Origin: Ensifer sp. IC3342
GTDB taxonomy: Bacteria; Pseudomonadota; Alphaproteobacteria; Rhizobiales; Rhizobiaceae
NCBI RefSeq assembly: GCF_020193655.1
Contig: NZ_JADYVE010000005.1
Span: forward strand, 186,001-250,000
Reading direction: 5' to 3'
DNA: 64,000 nt
Position numbers and translations under genes: made by a program. Below, one piece after another: positions 35,062 through 44,014 of the stretch. Within the stretch, counting starts at the first letter, position 1. Every line of letters starts with the position of its first letter. The notes below the pieces were generated by a model, which was not told where the DNA came from, did no database searches, and worked only from the letters and a program-made list of their open reading frames with translations.

Positions 35062-37371
35062 ATGATGCTTACTTTTGATCGGGATTTCGAAGTCCGCGAA
35101 GAGGCCAGGAGGCTTGCAAACCTGGGCGGTGCGGGCCAGCGAGAGGCGTCGATTCAGAGCTTCCATGACGTTTTGGATCTCTTGCGGCGCTACGCCAAGC
35201 TGATCGCTTCTGTCGTCGTCGTCGGTACATTGCTTGCCACTATAGTCACCTATTCGCTCGACAAGGTTTATACGGCGTCATCGACGCTGGTCTTCGACCG
35301 CAACGACACGCGTCCCTACGAGTCGGTGCTCGAGTTGCAGAAACTCGAGCGCGACAAATCCGCGATGGATACGGAGATGGATCTGGTCAGGTCGCGCGAG
35401 TTTCTGGGATTTGTCGTCGACGATCTGAACCTTCAGGAAGACCCTTATTTCAACCCGCGACTTGCTGAAAAACAGGCTGCCTCCAAATCGACTTGGACCT
35501 CTCTGAAGGAATTCTTCGGAGCCTCTCCTGAAATCATCAGTTCGCGTGGTCGAGAGGACCGGCGGTCAAATATTGTTGCTGGAGGACGCTCGAGGGACCG
35601 TGCGATTACGAGGCTGCAGGCTTCCGTTGCCGCTGACCGCAGGGGCGACAGCTTGGCGATGACCATCTCAGTCCAACACGACCTTCCGGCCCGGGCGGCC
35701 GAGGTCGCCAACGGCGTTGCGTCAAATTATGTGGCGTGGACATCGCACCTGAAGGAGGCCGCAGCGCAAAACACCGTGAACTACCTGCGCCTGCAAGCCA
35801 GCGGCCTGGCGACGTCGATCGCGAAAAAAGAGCGCGAGATGGCGGAATTTGCCGCCAGGAGCGATCTGGCCTTCGATCCACGGGACGATGTGCTGCGTGC
35901 CCGCACCGAGCAGCTGAATACCCAGTTTACCGTTGCGCGCGTCGATGAGGCCGGCGCATGGGCAAAATATAACGAGGCCAAGCAGCTGCTCGCTTCGATG
36001 GGCATCGATTCTGCCGGAAAGGTCGTGACCTCGGAATTGCTGACTACCCTGAGAAACGAAGAGGGCCGCCTTCTGCGCGAAAGGGCGCAGCTCACCGCGA
36101 AGTTTGGGCGAAACCATCCTCTCGTCGTGGAATCGGACGCGCAGATCGTCTCCAATCGGCGTCTGATCAATGAGGAAGTTGGGCGAATTCTGCGGGAGCT
36201 GGAGAACGACGCCAAGGTTGCCACCATAAGGGTGAAGAAGTTCCAGCAGGAGGTCAGCCTACTGCAAAAGGAGATGCAGGTCCGCAATCTCGATGAAATT
36301 CGCCGTCGCGAGTTGGAGCGAGACTTGCTCTCGGAACAAAAGCGCTATGACGAGGTGGTGCTGCGGCTGGGCTCCTTCGATCCGGAGCAGGAGGAGGTCA
36401 AGGCCACGGCGCGGATCGCATCCTTTGCAGAAATTCCGCGCGCGCCGTCCTTTCCGCGGCCCGCACTCATGATTCCGATCGCCGCCGTGGCTTCTCTCCT
36501 GTTGGCCGTCGTCGCGATGTTCATCATGGATGGGCTGGACACGCGCATTCGCACGACGCGAAAGGTGGAGAGCATCATCAAGCGCCCGAACATCATCTCG
36601 ATCCCGGATGTGGAAGGGATTCTGGAGCCGGGACAGACCCCGTATCAGCATATGCTCGCCAGTCCCCATTCGCCTTTTGCGCGCTCGATGCGTTCCCTGT
36701 GCTTGGCCTGGCGCGCGCTGGAGTTTGGCGCGGACGTGAAAGTCGTCATGTTCTTTTCCGCCGGTGCGGCCGAGGGTAAGACGACCTGCGCCCTTGGAAT
36801 GGCGGCAACGGCCACTCTCAGCGGTCTGAGGGCCGTCATTCTCGACATCGATCCCAAGCCGAACGGCGCGGCTGGCATGCTCGGCATTACCAACAGAAAT
36901 CCGACGCTCGGCATGTATCTGGACGGTACGACCGACCTCGAGTCCATCATAAGCGTCGCGCCTGAATATCCGTTCTTGCGTGTCATTAACTCACGCCTCG
37001 GCCTGCATGACCATGAACGGCTCTTCCAGGAGCTGCGCCGCCGCTTCGACCTCGTCATAATCGATCCGCCGGCAATCGCACACGACGACGATTCCGTGTG
37101 GCTGTCATCCCAGGTGGACGCGGTTCTGGTGATGGTCGCGGCCGGAAGGACGCAGGAGACCGAACTGCTTGAATCGGTCCAGCGTCTGAACATCGGTCGC
37201 GCGCCCGTCGTCGGCAGCATCCTGAACTTCGCCGGCCGCCGCGGCGCAGGCCTGAAAACCTGGCGGCCTCAATCCCTCAAGTCCCTATGGTCGCGAATTC
37301 GCAGCAAGTTCCGGCATCTGCCCGCGGGCGGCCTGCCGGCCTTTAAGAGGCGTGATCGGGCAAGGGTGTGA
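35062..37371 (+). CDS. Polysaccharide co-polymerase with C-terminal ATPase/BY-kinase domain (ExoP/Wzc-like)
   Basis: A 769-residue inner-membrane protein. The Wzz domain has a first helix near residues 48-70, a long periplasmic coiled coil and a second helix near 465-485. The cytoplasmic BY-kinase-like domain has a Walker A variant SAGAAEGKTT near residue 570, Walker A' VILDIDPKP and Walker B DLVIIDPPA. Its C-terminal tail is rich in Arg and Lys and has no Tyr in roughly the last 130 residues, unlike Wzc, which is phosphorylated on a Tyr cluster. It would set chain length and link Wzy to the export conduit. The ATG at 35062 follows GGAAGAGGGG. Confidence 0.9.
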   Translation: MMLTFDRDFEVREEARRLANLGGAGQREASIQSFHDVLDLLRRYAKLIASVVVVGTLLATIVTYSLDKVYTASSTLVFDRNDTRPYESVLELQKLERDKSAMDTEMDLVRSREFLGFVVDDLNLQEDPYFNPRLAEKQAASKSTWTSLKEFFGASPEIISSRGREDRRSNIVAGGRSRDRAITRLQASVAADRRGDSLAMTISVQHDLPARAAEVANGVASNYVAWTSHLKEAAAQNTVNYLRLQASGLATSIAKKEREMAEFAARSDLAFDPRDDVLRARTEQLNTQFTVARVDEAGAWAKYNEAKQLLASMGIDSAGKVVTSELLTTLRNEEGRLLRERAQLTAKFGRNHPLVVESDAQIVSNRRLINEEVGRILRELENDAKVATIRVKKFQQEVSLLQKEMQVRNLDEIRRRELERDLLSEQKRYDEVVLRLGSFDPEQEEVKATARIASFAEIPRAPSFPRPALMIPIAAVASLLLAVVAMFIMDGLDTRIRTTRKVESIIKRPNIISIPDVEGILEPGQTPYQHMLASPHSPFARSMRSLCLAWRALEFGADVKVVMFFSAGAAEGKTTCALGMAATATLSGLRAVILDIDPKPNGAAGMLGITNRNPTLGMYLDGTTDLESIISVAPEYPFLRVINSRLGLHDHERLFQELRRRFDLVIIDPPAIAHDDDSVWLSSQVDAVLVMVAAGRTQETELLESVQRLNIGRAPVVGSILNFAGRRGAGLKTWRPQSLKSLWSRIRSKFRHLPAGGLPAFKRRDRARV

Positions 37372-37724
37372 GAGCCCTCCGGTGCCAACAGCGCCGCGCC
37401 TCTTATAAGACGCCACAGCATATGACAGCCGCGCGCTGTCACCTCGTCGCTCGCGGTAGGGCACGGTATCTGCTCCCTACCTCATTCCAGTGCTTGTCAC
37501 AGGAATCCAGCCAGCCCAAGTCCTTGGGCTGAAAAGACTCTTCCGCGCCGCAGCTTGAGCGCCGCCCACATCCCTGTGACAAAGCACAGCGATGTGGGCG
37601 GAAAAAAAAGCATGCGCCAAAGCCAGTTACGTTACTACTTTGAATTGTCGTATGGTTTTATCCTCAAGCCGGTTACGATCTAAGGAAACATGCCGTGATC
37701 AGATCGCACTGGAGCTGATCGCAA
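37372..37724. repeat. Mosaic of palindromes with split RIME-like copy B
   Basis: Fragments of the RIME-like element lie at 37387-37413 and 37640-37694 (degenerate core CCTCAAGCCG / CGATCTAAGG, 37662-37685). Between them sit three hairpins. These are ATTCC-GTG / CAC-GGAAT with one mismatch (37484-37506); AGCCCAAG/CTTGGGCT (37513-37530); and CCGCCCACATC (37562-37572) / GATGTGGGCGG (37591-37601), which encloses an inner CTGTG/CACAG. No gene is present. The block separates two convergent genes and may also stop their transcripts. Confidence 0.65.
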
Positions 37725-38417
37725 CTATCTCGATTTGATCTGCGTGAAGGCGACAGCATCGATCTTGCCGTCCTTCAGGCGGTAGACCAGCGACTGTGTC
37801 AATTGCGCATCTGCGCCGGCTCCTTCATGAGCGTAGCGGACCAGGCCGCTCTCCGGAGCGTTGCCGAAACGTTGTTGGAGGGAAGCTCTGTCTTCGCCGA
37901 GCGTCGGTACCGGGATTGTCCAGTTCTCAACATCGAACTGCCCCTTGTCGCAATCGAGTTGATCCTCGGACGTCTCCTCGACCGCAATCATATTCACGGC
38001 TTGTCCCGCCCCGGATGCCGCCTGCATGTCGTTGGCAATGAACCAGACATCGCGCTGAACGGATTGCGAGACAAAGGTGTAGCACAGCCAGCCGACTGCA
38101 ATATCCCCGGCCGAGCGTATCCGGATTTCACCGCCGAATGCAGCTTTGATGTCGTCGAGCGTCGTCTTGTCGAGGATGATATTGATCGTCGGCGTCTTGA
38201 CCTCCTCGACGAATGCCTGCTCGAAATTGTACGTTTGCGCCTCGGCGGTCTGGCCGCTGAGGATCATGGAAGGCAGGCCTGAAAGCCTGCCTTCCTTAGC
38301 CGACATAGTGCCGCCAGAAAAAAGGAGGACGGTCATCGCCAGGGCGCCTGTCAGCAACCGCGTCGAGGTGACGTGGCCTCCATGGATGGCAGCTATCTTC
38401 GCAACCTTCTTCGGCAT
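37725..38417 (-). CDS. Secreted protein of unknown function
   Basis: A 230-residue protein I do not recognise. A basic N-region and a hydrophobic stretch (LLTGALAMTVLLFSGG) predict an exported protein, cleaved perhaps after a signal near residue 40 or the AEAQ site near 60. The mature part is mixed alpha/beta with two Cys, in WLCYTFV and QLDCDKG, which could form a disulfide. GAGGGG lies upstream of the ATG. It is divergent from the MscS gene and sits between two repeat blocks. A periplasmic or outer-surface role is likely; nothing more can be said. Confidence 0.75.
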   Translation of the reverse strand: MPKKVAKIAAIHGGHVTSTRLLTGALAMTVLLFSGGTMSAKEGRLSGLPSMILSGQTAEAQTYNFEQAFVEEVKTPTINIILDKTTLDDIKAAFGGEIRIRSAGDIAVGWLCYTFVSQSVQRDVWFIANDMQAASGAGQAVNMIAVEETSEDQLDCDKGQFDVENWTIPVPTLGEDRASLQQRFGNAPESGLVRYAHEGAGADAQLTQSLVYRLKDGKIDAVAFTQIKSR

Positions 38418-38653
38418 CGCGGTTTCCCCTCTTTGATCGCCAAATCCTCTTCCGAAAAACTATGTGCGCAACGGCCGGTTTCAAGTCCCCAACGGCCACA
38501 CCGCTTGCAGGGTAAGCTGCACGCGGGCGAAAGCAGAACCGACGAGCGTGTCCCCGAATTCAATCAATGATAATCCAGATCGGGCAGGATGGCGTTGCGC
38601 TATGACACTTTTATTAGGCATCTGCTATTAAGGATAAAATGCAGGTTAATCGC

Positions 38654-38757
38654 CTGCTGCATGTTTCTTTAAATCGCAGCCGATTTAAGGACAAAAACAT
38701 GCAGCGATTCAAAGTGCTACAGCGTCCTTCACGCGTCTGACAAGGCGCGCGGCGCTG
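38654..38757 (+). repeat. RIME-like palindromic element, copy C
   Basis: The core TTAAATCG (38669-38676) / CGATTTAA (38681-38688) is followed by ACATGCAGCGATTCAAAGTG and a GC-rich tail ending GCGCGGCGCTG. It is in opposite orientation to copies A and D and ends 38 nt before the MscS start, so it may lie in that gene's leader. The rest of 38418-38795 shows nothing else. Confidence 0.75.
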
Positions 38758-38795
38758 GGGTGGTTCGTCGTCGCAATGGGAAAGGCTGGGTCGCC

Positions 38796-40913
38796 ATGCA
38801 TGCAGCTTCAGGTCATTGCAGGAAAGGTGTGGTTCTCGCCTTCTTTGTCCTGTTTCTACAGTTGATTTTCGCGTTTGCCAGCCCTCTGGCCGCGCAGGAA
38901 CCGACGGCTGCGCTGCCCCCGGCCAAGGTGCAGCAACTGATCGAGTTGCTCGATGATCCCGAGGTCCGCCAATGGCTGGTGGCTAAGCAGGCGGCGCAGC
39001 CTGCGCCACCGGCGCCGACCACCGGGCTTGCCCACCAATGGGTCGCGGAAATCAAGAAGCACTTAAGCGGCATGCGGGACGCAGTTCCACGGATGGCTCC
39101 CGAATGGCGGGCCGCGAAGGATCGCATCGCCAGCGATATGCAGAACCAAGGAACGATGCCCATTCTGCGGGGGTTCGCTTTCATCTTGCTGGTCGGCTAT
39201 GGCGCCGAATACTTGCTACGCTATTTCCTGCGGCGCAATGCTGAGCGTAATGCCGCCCAGTACGGAGGCGGCCTTGGCGCCTTCATCCGCATCGCACCTC
39301 TCGTCGCCTTTGCAATCGCCGCAATCGCCACTTTCGTGCTTTCCGGTTGGCCGCACCGACTTGAGGCCGCGATCGCGCCGCTGCTCATCGCCTGGATCGG
39401 CGCGCGCCTGTTGATTGCCATCGCATCGGCTGTCTTCAAGTCGGCCGCCGGGGCCGCCCCGACGCCGGGTGCAGAAGCAGTATATGCGACACTTGCCCCC
39501 GACGCCGCCCGGTTCTGGTTCAATCGATCGGTGCTGTTCATCTGCGCGCTCGCCTTTGTGTGGGCGATTACCGATGTGATGCAGGCCCTTTCGGTTGCGG
39601 AAGACGTTCGCAAACTTGTTGCCGCAATAATCGGACTTGTCATTCTCGGCCTCGCGATCGACACGACGCTTCGCCGCCCTGTCGAGCCCACGACGGCGGC
39701 GCGCCGGATGCTCCGCAATGCGATGATTATCGCCTTCCTGGTCCTGCTCTGGTTCCTTTGGGTCGCCGATATGAGGGTCCTGTTCTGGATCGGCATCTAT
39801 GTTCTCGGCTTGCCGCCGCTCTTGCGTTTCACCAGCGCAACGACGAGGGCGATGCTCGACACCTCGGCAACCGACGGTATGAGCGTGCTGCGCAATGTGT
39901 CGATCGAGCGAGGCGCCCGGCTCGTGATCATTGGGCTCGCGGCTGCCTGGCTCGCTGTCGTCTTCCGCTTCAACGGCAGTTCGATGCTGCAGGACGATGC
40001 CTTCAACCGCATCTTCCGTGGCGTGCTTGCGGGCATCGTCATCCTGCTCGCAGCAGATCTCATCTGGCACCTGGCAAAGGAGCTCATCAATCAACGTCTG
40101 AAGCGGGCGAGCGTTAACGTCGCGGACCCGGTGCAACTCGCACGTGATATGCGCCTGCGCACGCTGCTGCCGATACTGCGCAACTTCCTGGCCGTCTTCA
40201 TCGCCATAGTCGCTGTGCTGATGGTTCTTTCCGGCCTTGGTATCGCGATCGGTCCGCTGATCGCTGGCGCCGGGGTGTTCGGCGTCGCAATCGGCTTCGG
40301 CTCGCAGACGCTGGTCAAGGATATCATCAGCGGCATCTTCTACATGATGGACGATGCCTTCCGCGTCGGCGAATACATCCAGAGCGGCAGCTATATGGGG
40401 ACGGTCGAATCCTTCAGCATCCGCTCCGTCAAGCTGCGCCACCACCGCGGACCGGTGTTCACCGTACCGTTTGGCTCGCTCGGCGCCGTCCAGAACATGA
40501 GCCGCGACTGGGTGATCGACAAGTTCAAGATCAACGTTTCCTACGACACCGATGTCGGCAAGGTGAAGAAGGTGGTGAAGGGGATCGGCGCCACGCTGCT
40601 CGAGGACGAGGAGCTCGGGCCGCTGATCCTGGAAACGGTGAAGATGAAGGGCGTCGAGCAGTTCGGCGACTACGGCATCACCCTGAGCTTCGCGATGAAG
40701 ACGAAGCCGGGACACCAGACCCAGGTTAGGCGGCGGGCTCAGGCCCTGATCAAGCAGGCCTTCGACGCCAACGGCATCCACTTCGCTTCACCGACCGTCC
40801 AGGTCGCCGGCGACGATACGCAATCGACAACGGCCGCGGCCGCCGCGACCCGCGACGCAATCGCCAAGAAGAACGCTGCCTTAGCGCAGGCGGAAGGAGC
40901 GCCAACGGAATAA
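38796..40913 (+). CDS. Large MscS-family mechanosensitive channel
   Basis: A 705-residue membrane protein. A signal peptide ends near residue 34 (LAAQEP). A short periplasmic domain is followed by about nine or ten helices and then the MscS core with the pore helix AGVFGVAIGFGSQTLVKD, the beta domain (TVESFSIRSVKLRHHRGP) and the C-terminal alpha/beta domain. The length is typical of the YnaI/MscK-like long forms. It opens on membrane tension to release solutes during osmotic downshift. The ATG at 38796 gives a better signal peptide than the upstream GTG at 38760. It is not obviously tied to the sugar genes. Confidence 0.92.
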   Translation: MHAASGHCRKGVVLAFFVLFLQLIFAFASPLAAQEPTAALPPAKVQQLIELLDDPEVRQWLVAKQAAQPAPPAPTTGLAHQWVAEIKKHLSGMRDAVPRMAPEWRAAKDRIASDMQNQGTMPILRGFAFILLVGYGAEYLLRYFLRRNAERNAAQYGGGLGAFIRIAPLVAFAIAAIATFVLSGWPHRLEAAIAPLLIAWIGARLLIAIASAVFKSAAGAAPTPGAEAVYATLAPDAARFWFNRSVLFICALAFVWAITDVMQALSVAEDVRKLVAAIIGLVILGLAIDTTLRRPVEPTTAARRMLRNAMIIAFLVLLWFLWVADMRVLFWIGIYVLGLPPLLRFTSATTRAMLDTSATDGMSVLRNVSIERGARLVIIGLAAAWLAVVFRFNGSSMLQDDAFNRIFRGVLAGIVILLAADLIWHLAKELINQRLKRASVNVADPVQLARDMRLRTLLPILRNFLAVFIAIVAVLMVLSGLGIAIGPLIAGAGVFGVAIGFGSQTLVKDIISGIFYMMDDAFRVGEYIQSGSYMGTVESFSIRSVKLRHHRGPVFTVPFGSLGAVQNMSRDWVIDKFKINVSYDTDVGKVKKVVKGIGATLLEDEELGPLILETVKMKGVEQFGDYGITLSFAMKTKPGHQTQVRRRAQALIKQAFDANGIHFASPTVQVAGDDTQSTTAAAAATRDAIAKKNAALAQAEGAPTE

Positions 40914-41046
40914 ACCGCCACAACGCGGAACGAGAGCCGCAGTACTTGCATCGGGCCCGCCCGCGTGTAGGTAGTGGCAGCCGCCGCGCTGCCTTCGTTC
41001 GACACATGTTGACATCCGATCGGTAAGGCGGGATAGCTCGCGTCGA

Positions 41047-42144
41047 ATGAAGATCGCCTTTTACGCGCCTTTGAAATCGCCCGATCATCCCGTCCCCTCC
41101 GGCGACAGGCAGATGGCGCGCCTGCTGATCGATGCGCTTCGGCTGGGCGGCCATGAAATTGGCATCGCGTCGCAACTGCGCAGCTTTTCACGCGAGGCGT
41201 CCGATGAACAACTTTCGTCGCTTCGAACGGAAGCCGATCTGGAGGTCCGCCGTCTTCGGCGCCTCTGGCGCGCTGAGGGACCGCCCGACGCATGGTTCTG
41301 CTACCATCCTTACTACAAGGCGCCGGATCTCATCGGCCCCCGCATCTCGACTGAATTTTCCATTCCCTACATTACCGCCGAAAGTTCCTACTCGTACCGC
41401 CGCAACGTTGGCGCCAGGAAGCCAGCCCAGGATGAAGCTGCGGCCGGCGCCAGGCATGCTGCCGTCAATATCTGCTTTACACAGCGCGACCGCGAAGGCT
41501 TGGAAGAGGCCATACCGGATGGCCGATATGCCATGCTTGCGCCGTTCATAGACGTGGCGCCGTTCCACGAGCCGCGACAATCCGAGACCGACCTGTGCCG
41601 GCTGCTGGCAGTGGCGATGATGCGGCCGGGCGACAAGATGGAGAGCTACCGAATGCTCGCCAAGGCTTTGGCGCTGGTGGTCGACCTGCCCTGGACAATG
41701 TCGATCGTCGGCGACGGCCCCGCCTGGGCGGAAGTGCAGGAAGTTTTCTCCGCGCTTCCAGCCGAGAGGCTGAATTGGCTCGGCGAGAGAGAGCCCGGAG
41801 CGATTGCCGGGATTCTTGCGCGCGGCGATCTCTATGTCTGGCCGGGCTGCGGCGAGGCCTATGGCCTCTCCTATCTGGAGGCGCAGGCAGCCGGCCTGCC
41901 GGTCGTCGCGCAACGGACAGCCGGCGTTCCGGAAGTGGTGAGGGATGAGGAAACGGGCTTGCTGACGAAGGAGGGTGATATCGACCTGTTCGCCGCGGCG
42001 ATCCGGCGGCTGATCAGCGACAGGACCCTGCGCGCCGAGTTCGGGGCAAACGCGAGCCGCTTCGTTGTCGAGCAACGGTCGTTGCAGGCAGCAGCAGCGC
42101 GCCTTGGCGAGATTTTCAAGGACTTTGTGGAGAAGGCGGCATAA
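41047..42144 (+). CDS. Glycosyltransferase family 4
   Basis: A 365-residue GT-B enzyme starting MKIAFYAPLKSPDHPVPSGD, a pattern common in rhizobial exopolysaccharide transferases. Donor-domain motifs are SIVGDGPAW, WPGCGEAYGLSYLEAQAAG and VAQRTAGVPEVV. Its TAA shares a base with the ATG of the deacetylase gene (TAATG), so the two are translationally coupled and probably work on the same glycan. The donor is unknown. Confidence 0.88.
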   Translation: MKIAFYAPLKSPDHPVPSGDRQMARLLIDALRLGGHEIGIASQLRSFSREASDEQLSSLRTEADLEVRRLRRLWRAEGPPDAWFCYHPYYKAPDLIGPRISTEFSIPYITAESSYSYRRNVGARKPAQDEAAAGARHAAVNICFTQRDREGLEEAIPDGRYAMLAPFIDVAPFHEPRQSETDLCRLLAVAMMRPGDKMESYRMLAKALALVVDLPWTMSIVGDGPAWAEVQEVFSALPAERLNWLGEREPGAIAGILARGDLYVWPGCGEAYGLSYLEAQAAGLPVVAQRTAGVPEVVRDEETGLLTKEGDIDLFAAAIRRLISDRTLRAEFGANASRFVVEQRSLQAAAARLGEIFKDFVEKAA

Positions 42145-42944
42145 TGGGGACGTCGACCTGGCAGCCGATTGTCGACAGACTGGAGCGTTTGCGGACGGCC
42201 GGGCGGCGCGTCGATTTCTGGTTGCGCGACGACGATGCGGTCGAACCGACAGCGGCGCTCGACCGGCTGGTGGATTTGGCGGACCGGTTTTCCGTGCCGA
42301 TTACCTTGGCCGTTATCCCGGCGTACACAAGCGGGGAGCTCTCGCGTTACCTTGCCCACAGTGACGATATCAGCGTTGCCGTTCACGGCTGGACGCATCG
42401 AAACCATGCGCCGCCGGCGGATAAGCGGCAGGAACTTGGTGGTCATCGGCCGCGCGAGGTCGTTCTCGATGAGTTGGAGAGGGGACACTCCCATCTCAAG
42501 GTGCTCCATCCGTCCTCTTTTGTCCCGCTTCTCGTCCCGCCATGGAACCGAATCGATCCGGGCCTCCTCGATGGGGTGCCAGACATCGGCTTCACGGCCC
42601 TTTCGGTCTTCGGTCCCGAAAGAAAGAGTCCGAGCAAGCCTGCAAAGATGAAGAACGGGCCGATCGCATCCGCTTTTCCCCGGCCCGGCCTGTGCCTCAT
42701 CAACACGCATGTGGACGTGATGGATTGGCATGGAACGCGCGGCTGTCGGAATCACCGGGAAATCATTCAAGATATCGTACGGCGCTTGGACGAGATGGAC
42801 GTCGATGAGGAGGCTGTCGGCATTCTCACGCACCATTTGGTCCATGACGAAAGCGTATGGGAATTTCTGTCGCGATTGTTCGAGCTTACCGCCGTGCACC
42901 CCGCCTGCCGCTGGCGCAGGGTAGGCGACCTCATAGCTCGATGA
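42144..42944 (+). CDS. Polysaccharide-deacetylase-fold protein
   Basis: A 266-residue protein of the NodB/carbohydrate esterase 4-like fold. The early acidic motif FWLRDDDAVEP near residue 26 and the metal pair HGWTHRNH near residue 93 fit the zinc site. A late HVDVMDWHG is also family-like. It would deacetylate an amino sugar in the cytosol, as no signal peptide is seen. It is coupled to the GT4 upstream, and its 3' end overlaps the convergent metallo-hydrolase gene by 14 nt. Confidence 0.8.
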   Translation: MGTSTWQPIVDRLERLRTAGRRVDFWLRDDDAVEPTAALDRLVDLADRFSVPITLAVIPAYTSGELSRYLAHSDDISVAVHGWTHRNHAPPADKRQELGGHRPREVVLDELERGHSHLKVLHPSSFVPLLVPPWNRIDPGLLDGVPDIGFTALSVFGPERKSPSKPAKMKNGPIASAFPRPGLCLINTHVDVMDWHGTRGCRNHREIIQDIVRRLDEMDVDEEAVGILTHHLVHDESVWEFLSRLFELTAVHPACRWRRVGDLIAR

Positions 42945-43761
42945 TCTGGCGGTCGCGGGCCGCGAAGGCGCCCTCGAAAAAGGCCTGTACTTCCTGTTCC
43001 ATCGCCGCGAGCTCAATATCCGTCCGCGACGGATCGTGGTGGAACATTGCCAGACGCCGCACGCCGGCAGCTTGCGCCAGCTTGGCGCCGTGCATGCCGG
43101 TCGAGTGCCCATATCCTCGATAGGTCGCCATCTCCGATTCGAGATAGGTGCAGTCATAGACCATAAGGTCGGCGCCGGCGATGAACTCAAGGATTGCTGG
43201 ATCGAGAACACCGGCCTCGTGTTCGGTGTCATAGATCAAGGCGACGGCACGGCCGCCCCATTCGATCCGGTAGCCCACGCACCCGCCGGGGTGATTGAGA
43301 CTCATCGTGCGGATGGTAACCCCTTTGCGGGGCGCGAGCACGTCTCCCGGGCGGAAGTCGACACAGTCCATGCTCGATTGACAAATGTCGGTATCGACCG
43401 GGAACCATGGCGGCCGCATGAACTCGCCGACCATTCTCTTGGTGCTCATCCTTCCGTAAAGATGGCCGGACCAGAAACGCACGGCAGTGCTGCAATTGTA
43501 GATCGGCTTGAAATAGGGGAGGCCGATGATGTGATCATAGTGGCTGTGCGTGAAGAACAGGTCGAACGCCGAGATGCCCTCCGACATGAGCGCCACCCCG
43601 GCTTCGCGCAGCCCTGAGCCGGCATCGAATATCAGGACTTCGTTGCCGCAACGGACTTCGATGCAGGGTGTATTGCCTCCATAGCGTAGAAATTGTTCGC
43701 CGGATACCGGCAAACTGCCTCGCACTCCCCAGAACCGCACTCGAAAGGTGTTTTCCTGCAT
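42931..43761 (-). CDS. Metallo-beta-lactamase-fold hydrolase, cyclic-phosphodiesterase-like
   Basis: A 276-residue cytosolic enzyme with THSHYDHIIGLPYF (the HxHxDH zinc motif) near residue 92, and further metal ligands in LNHPGG, IYDTEH and MFHHDPS. The opening FWGVRGSLP and RYGGNTPCIEV marks the PhnP/RNase Z-like subgroup that includes cyclic phosphodiesterases. It faces away from the DUF3095 gene. Given two cyclase-type genes nearby, cleavage of a cyclic nucleotide or cyclic phosphate is a reasonable guess but not shown. Confidence 0.82.
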   Translation of the reverse strand: MQENTFRVRFWGVRGSLPVSGEQFLRYGGNTPCIEVRCGNEVLIFDAGSGLREAGVALMSEGISAFDLFFTHSHYDHIIGLPYFKPIYNCSTAVRFWSGHLYGRMSTKRMVGEFMRPPWFPVDTDICQSSMDCVDFRPGDVLAPRKGVTIRTMSLNHPGGCVGYRIEWGGRAVALIYDTEHEAGVLDPAILEFIAGADLMVYDCTYLESEMATYRGYGHSTGMHGAKLAQAAGVRRLAMFHHDPSRTDIELAAMEQEVQAFFEGAFAARDRQIIEL

Positions 43762-44014
43762 TCCCGTTTTGGCTTCGTCCTGCCCGCCTCGGCGCTTTTG
43801 CCTGCGTGCATTTCCTTAGACAAGCACAGATCATAAGGGTCCTGCAACGGCATAAGTTCCAATTGGATTGTAGGGTTGCTTTATTTCTAGATCTGCTCTC
43901 CAAAGCCTGTTTTGAAACTTCATCTTCGGATCTAACGTGATTTAGAGCGAAGCGAAGAAGAATAAAGCGATTCTCGAGCGCATTAGGCTAAAGTCGAAAA
44001 GGTTGGATGCAGTC
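43762..44014. promoter_or_regulatory. Divergent promoter region, metallo-hydrolase / DUF3095
   Basis: The 253 nt between divergent genes become AT-rich from about 43850. Shared control of the two genes is plausible. No operator was recognised. Confidence 0.35.

Noticed and set aside
37562-37601. Strong hairpin next to an A-run as an intrinsic terminator
   Set aside because: On the plus strand the stem is followed by A residues, and on the minus strand the T-run comes before the stem, so neither direction fits; treated as part of the repeat mosaic.
39216-40781. 521-codon minus-strand frame opposite the MscS gene
   Set aside because: Rich in Asp, Glu and Arg without fold motifs; the MscS pore and beta-domain motifs fix the real frame on the plus strand.
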